Assembly: GCF_013035425.1 (NCBI RefSeq)
Contig: NZ_WQHX01000001.1
Span: 868,001-932,000 of the forward strand
Length of the DNA stretch: 64,000 nucleotides
Source: Ruegeria arenilitoris
GTDB taxonomy: Bacteria; Pseudomonadota; Alphaproteobacteria; Rhodobacterales; Rhodobacteraceae
Direction of reading: 5' to 3'
The translations under genes were made by a program, and so were the position numbers. The notes under the pieces were generated by a model, which had not been told where the DNA came from, made no database searches, and was given only the letters and a program-made list of their open reading frames with translations. This document shows positions 62,976 to 64,000 of this stretch, piece after piece (the first letter of the stretch is position 1; each line of letters begins with the position of its first letter).

Positions 62976-63556
62976 GCGAGGCTGAAGTAATTTCGGCGTG
63001 CGAGAATGTGCGCCGTGATTTCAATTGGCTCGTTCTTTCCGATCCTAAAGTATTGCAAGGTGCCCTTACCGTTCTTGCTGCAATGATAGCTGCTTCTACT
63101 GCGCTCTATATTGCCCTGAAAATTTATCCAATTCAGAAGCAAAAAGATAAAGACCTTCAAATTCAGGCCGAAACTAGATCCGTTTATGCTGAGACTATTG
63201 CGGTACTTGGAGCCTATTTCGGTTTGGTATGTCGAAAGGTGAATTACCTTGAAAGTAACAGTGAAGAATTGAAGTTAGCTTGGACCAGTGTAATTCACCA
63301 ACAAGGTGTGGTACGCCTTTACGCTTCCGAGGCTGTGAACACTCGCGTAAATGGTTTTGTCAAATCGATGAGGATGTTCAAGGAAGTAAAGCTGAACGAT
63401 GCCTTGAGAAAAGATGATCCACAGAAGTGGAAAACTGATAGGGCTGAGGCACTTAAAAATTGTAAAGCTGCTAGGAAGGCTATGGTGAGTGTTATGAGGT
63501 CAGATTTGCACCAATTGCCTGTCACCGACGAATTCCATGATAGTGTAGAAGACTAA
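62972..63556 (+). CDS. Membrane-anchored protein of unknown function, foreign-looking
   Basis: 194 residues from a GTG overlapping the pheS stop (GTGA). One membrane segment lies at about residues 25-50 ([26 protein letters not shown]). The rest is soluble, helical and Lys-rich ([40 protein letters not shown]). The sequence is visibly richer in A and T than its neighbours, in wobble positions as well. It may have entered between pheS and later genes. I do not recognise its family. Confidence 0.6.
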   Translation: MSEAEVISACENVRRDFNWLVLSDPKVLQGALTVLAAMIAASTALYIALKIYPIQKQKDKDLQIQAETRSVYAETIAVLGAYFGLVCRKVNYLESNSEELKLAWTSVIHQQGVVRLYASEAVNTRVNGFVKSMRMFKEVKLNDALRKDDPQKWKTDRAEALKNCKAARKAMVSVMRSDLHQLPVTDEFHDSVED

Positions 63557-63663
63557 CTCGAGTCTACTGATTGATGTTGTAGATTTTTTGAAACGCCGTA
63601 TTTCGAGCATTTTAACAACAAATTGACATGACACCGGGTGTTTGGTGGTTAGGCTCCGGACTT

Positions 63664-64000
63664 ATGATCTATCGACTACTCTGCCTATACCTACTGATCG
63701 CGGTCCAAGCGACTGCTATCGAAACCTGCCACGGCGATGTGGCCTGCGACCTTGGTGACCGCTCGTACCATGTACTTGAACCGGATGGCTGGGACGGCGA
63801 AACGCCTTTGCCAGTGTTGCTGCATTTTCACGGTTGGGCACGGCAGGGCGATGTGGTGGTAAATCACTCGCGGATCGCTGGCGCGACCAAGCTGAGGGGC
63901 GTGTTGTTGGTGGCACCGAACGGTCAGCGCAAAACTTGGGATTTCTGGACCTCTGAAACCGACGATGTGGCCTTTGCGAACCGGGTTTTGGAGGATGTCG
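63664..64000 (+). CDS. Polyhydroxybutyrate depolymerase-like esterase, partial
   Basis: The gene starts at the ATG at 63664 and runs off the window after 112 residues. A signal peptide (MIYRLLCLYLLIAVQATAIE) is followed by DLGDRSYHVLEPDGWDGETP, LPVLLHFHGWARQGDVVVNH and VLLVAPNGQRKTWDFWTSET. This is the start of the LpqC/PHB-depolymerase branch of alpha/beta hydrolases, with HFHGW as the oxyanion region. The catalytic Ser lies beyond the window. It is secreted and may cut polyesters or ester-linked polymers. Confidence 0.75.
   Translation, partial: MIYRLLCLYLLIAVQATAIETCHGDVACDLGDRSYHVLEPDGWDGETPLPVLLHFHGWARQGDVVVNHSRIAGATKLRGVLLVAPNGQRKTWDFWTSETDDVAFANRVLEDV

Overview
The window reads as the chromosome of an alphaproteobacterium of the Rhodobacterales (Roseobacter-type). 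This rests on protein style and gene neighbourhoods: hemC/hemE, uvrC-pgsA-moaD-moaE, an OmpA-family protein next to ubiA and rsmE, a plant-type glutamate-cysteine ligase, a Hint-domain protein and pheS. It also rests on a short intergenic repeat that recurs in many gaps. No database was searched, and all names come from reading motifs and overall protein shape.

Layout. (1) 1-2566: decayed gene remnants, one secreted protein of unknown function and a repeat-bearing gap. (2) 2567-15868: one long plus-strand operon for uptake and breakdown of an unidentified sugar or polyol. It holds a ribose-type ABC importer (binding protein, double ATPase, two permeases), a SorC/LsrR-type regulator, an aldo/keto reductase, a GlpD/EryB-like FAD dehydrogenase, a DhnA/LsrF-type class I aldolase, an FGGY kinase, an MDR reductase and a GMC oxidoreductase. 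Many of the genes overlap. An inverted repeat upstream is a candidate operator. (3) 16068-16445: a frameshifted phage terminase remnant.

(4) 16594-37416: an integrated genomic island of about 20.8 kb. A tyrosine integrase lies next to a complete tRNA-Ser(GCT), and a 24-bp copy of the tRNA 3' end lies at the far side. Short TACCAC repeats, probable integrase arm sites, lie just inside both ends. The cargo has three parts. The first is a five-gene operon ending in a DUF1611 (DgcN-like) protein and an alanine/ornithine-racemase-family enzyme, preceded by a seven-repeat Cys-rich secreted protein. The second is a Crp/Fnr regulator, small proteins and an exported amidohydrolase. The third is a phosphate block of PiT transporter, Na/Pi cotransporter and PPK2 polyphosphate kinase. 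A control module near the integrase has an AlpA-like excisionase, two further small genes, five 16-bp GTGAAC-N4-GTTCAC palindromes and a palindrome pair before the excisionase gene.

(5) 37826-64000: mostly ordinary chromosome. In order it holds a FecR protein and CHASE2 adenylate cyclase, hemC/hemE, a CaiB-type CoA transferase, an ABC-2 exporter, an S49 peptidase with a zinc-ribbon protein and a Ca/Na antiporter, an SDR, uvrC, a DMT transporter, pgsA-moaD-moaE, an OmpA-family protein, ubiA, rsmE with two unknown genes, glutamate-cysteine ligase, a Hint protein and pheS. A foreign-looking membrane protein gene and the start of a PHB-depolymerase-like esterase follow, where pheT might have been expected.

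The parts most worth following up are the lsr-like catabolic operon with its unusual set of oxidoreductases, the tRNA-Ser island with its palindrome array, and the racemase/DUF1611/Cys-rich-repeat operon inside it.
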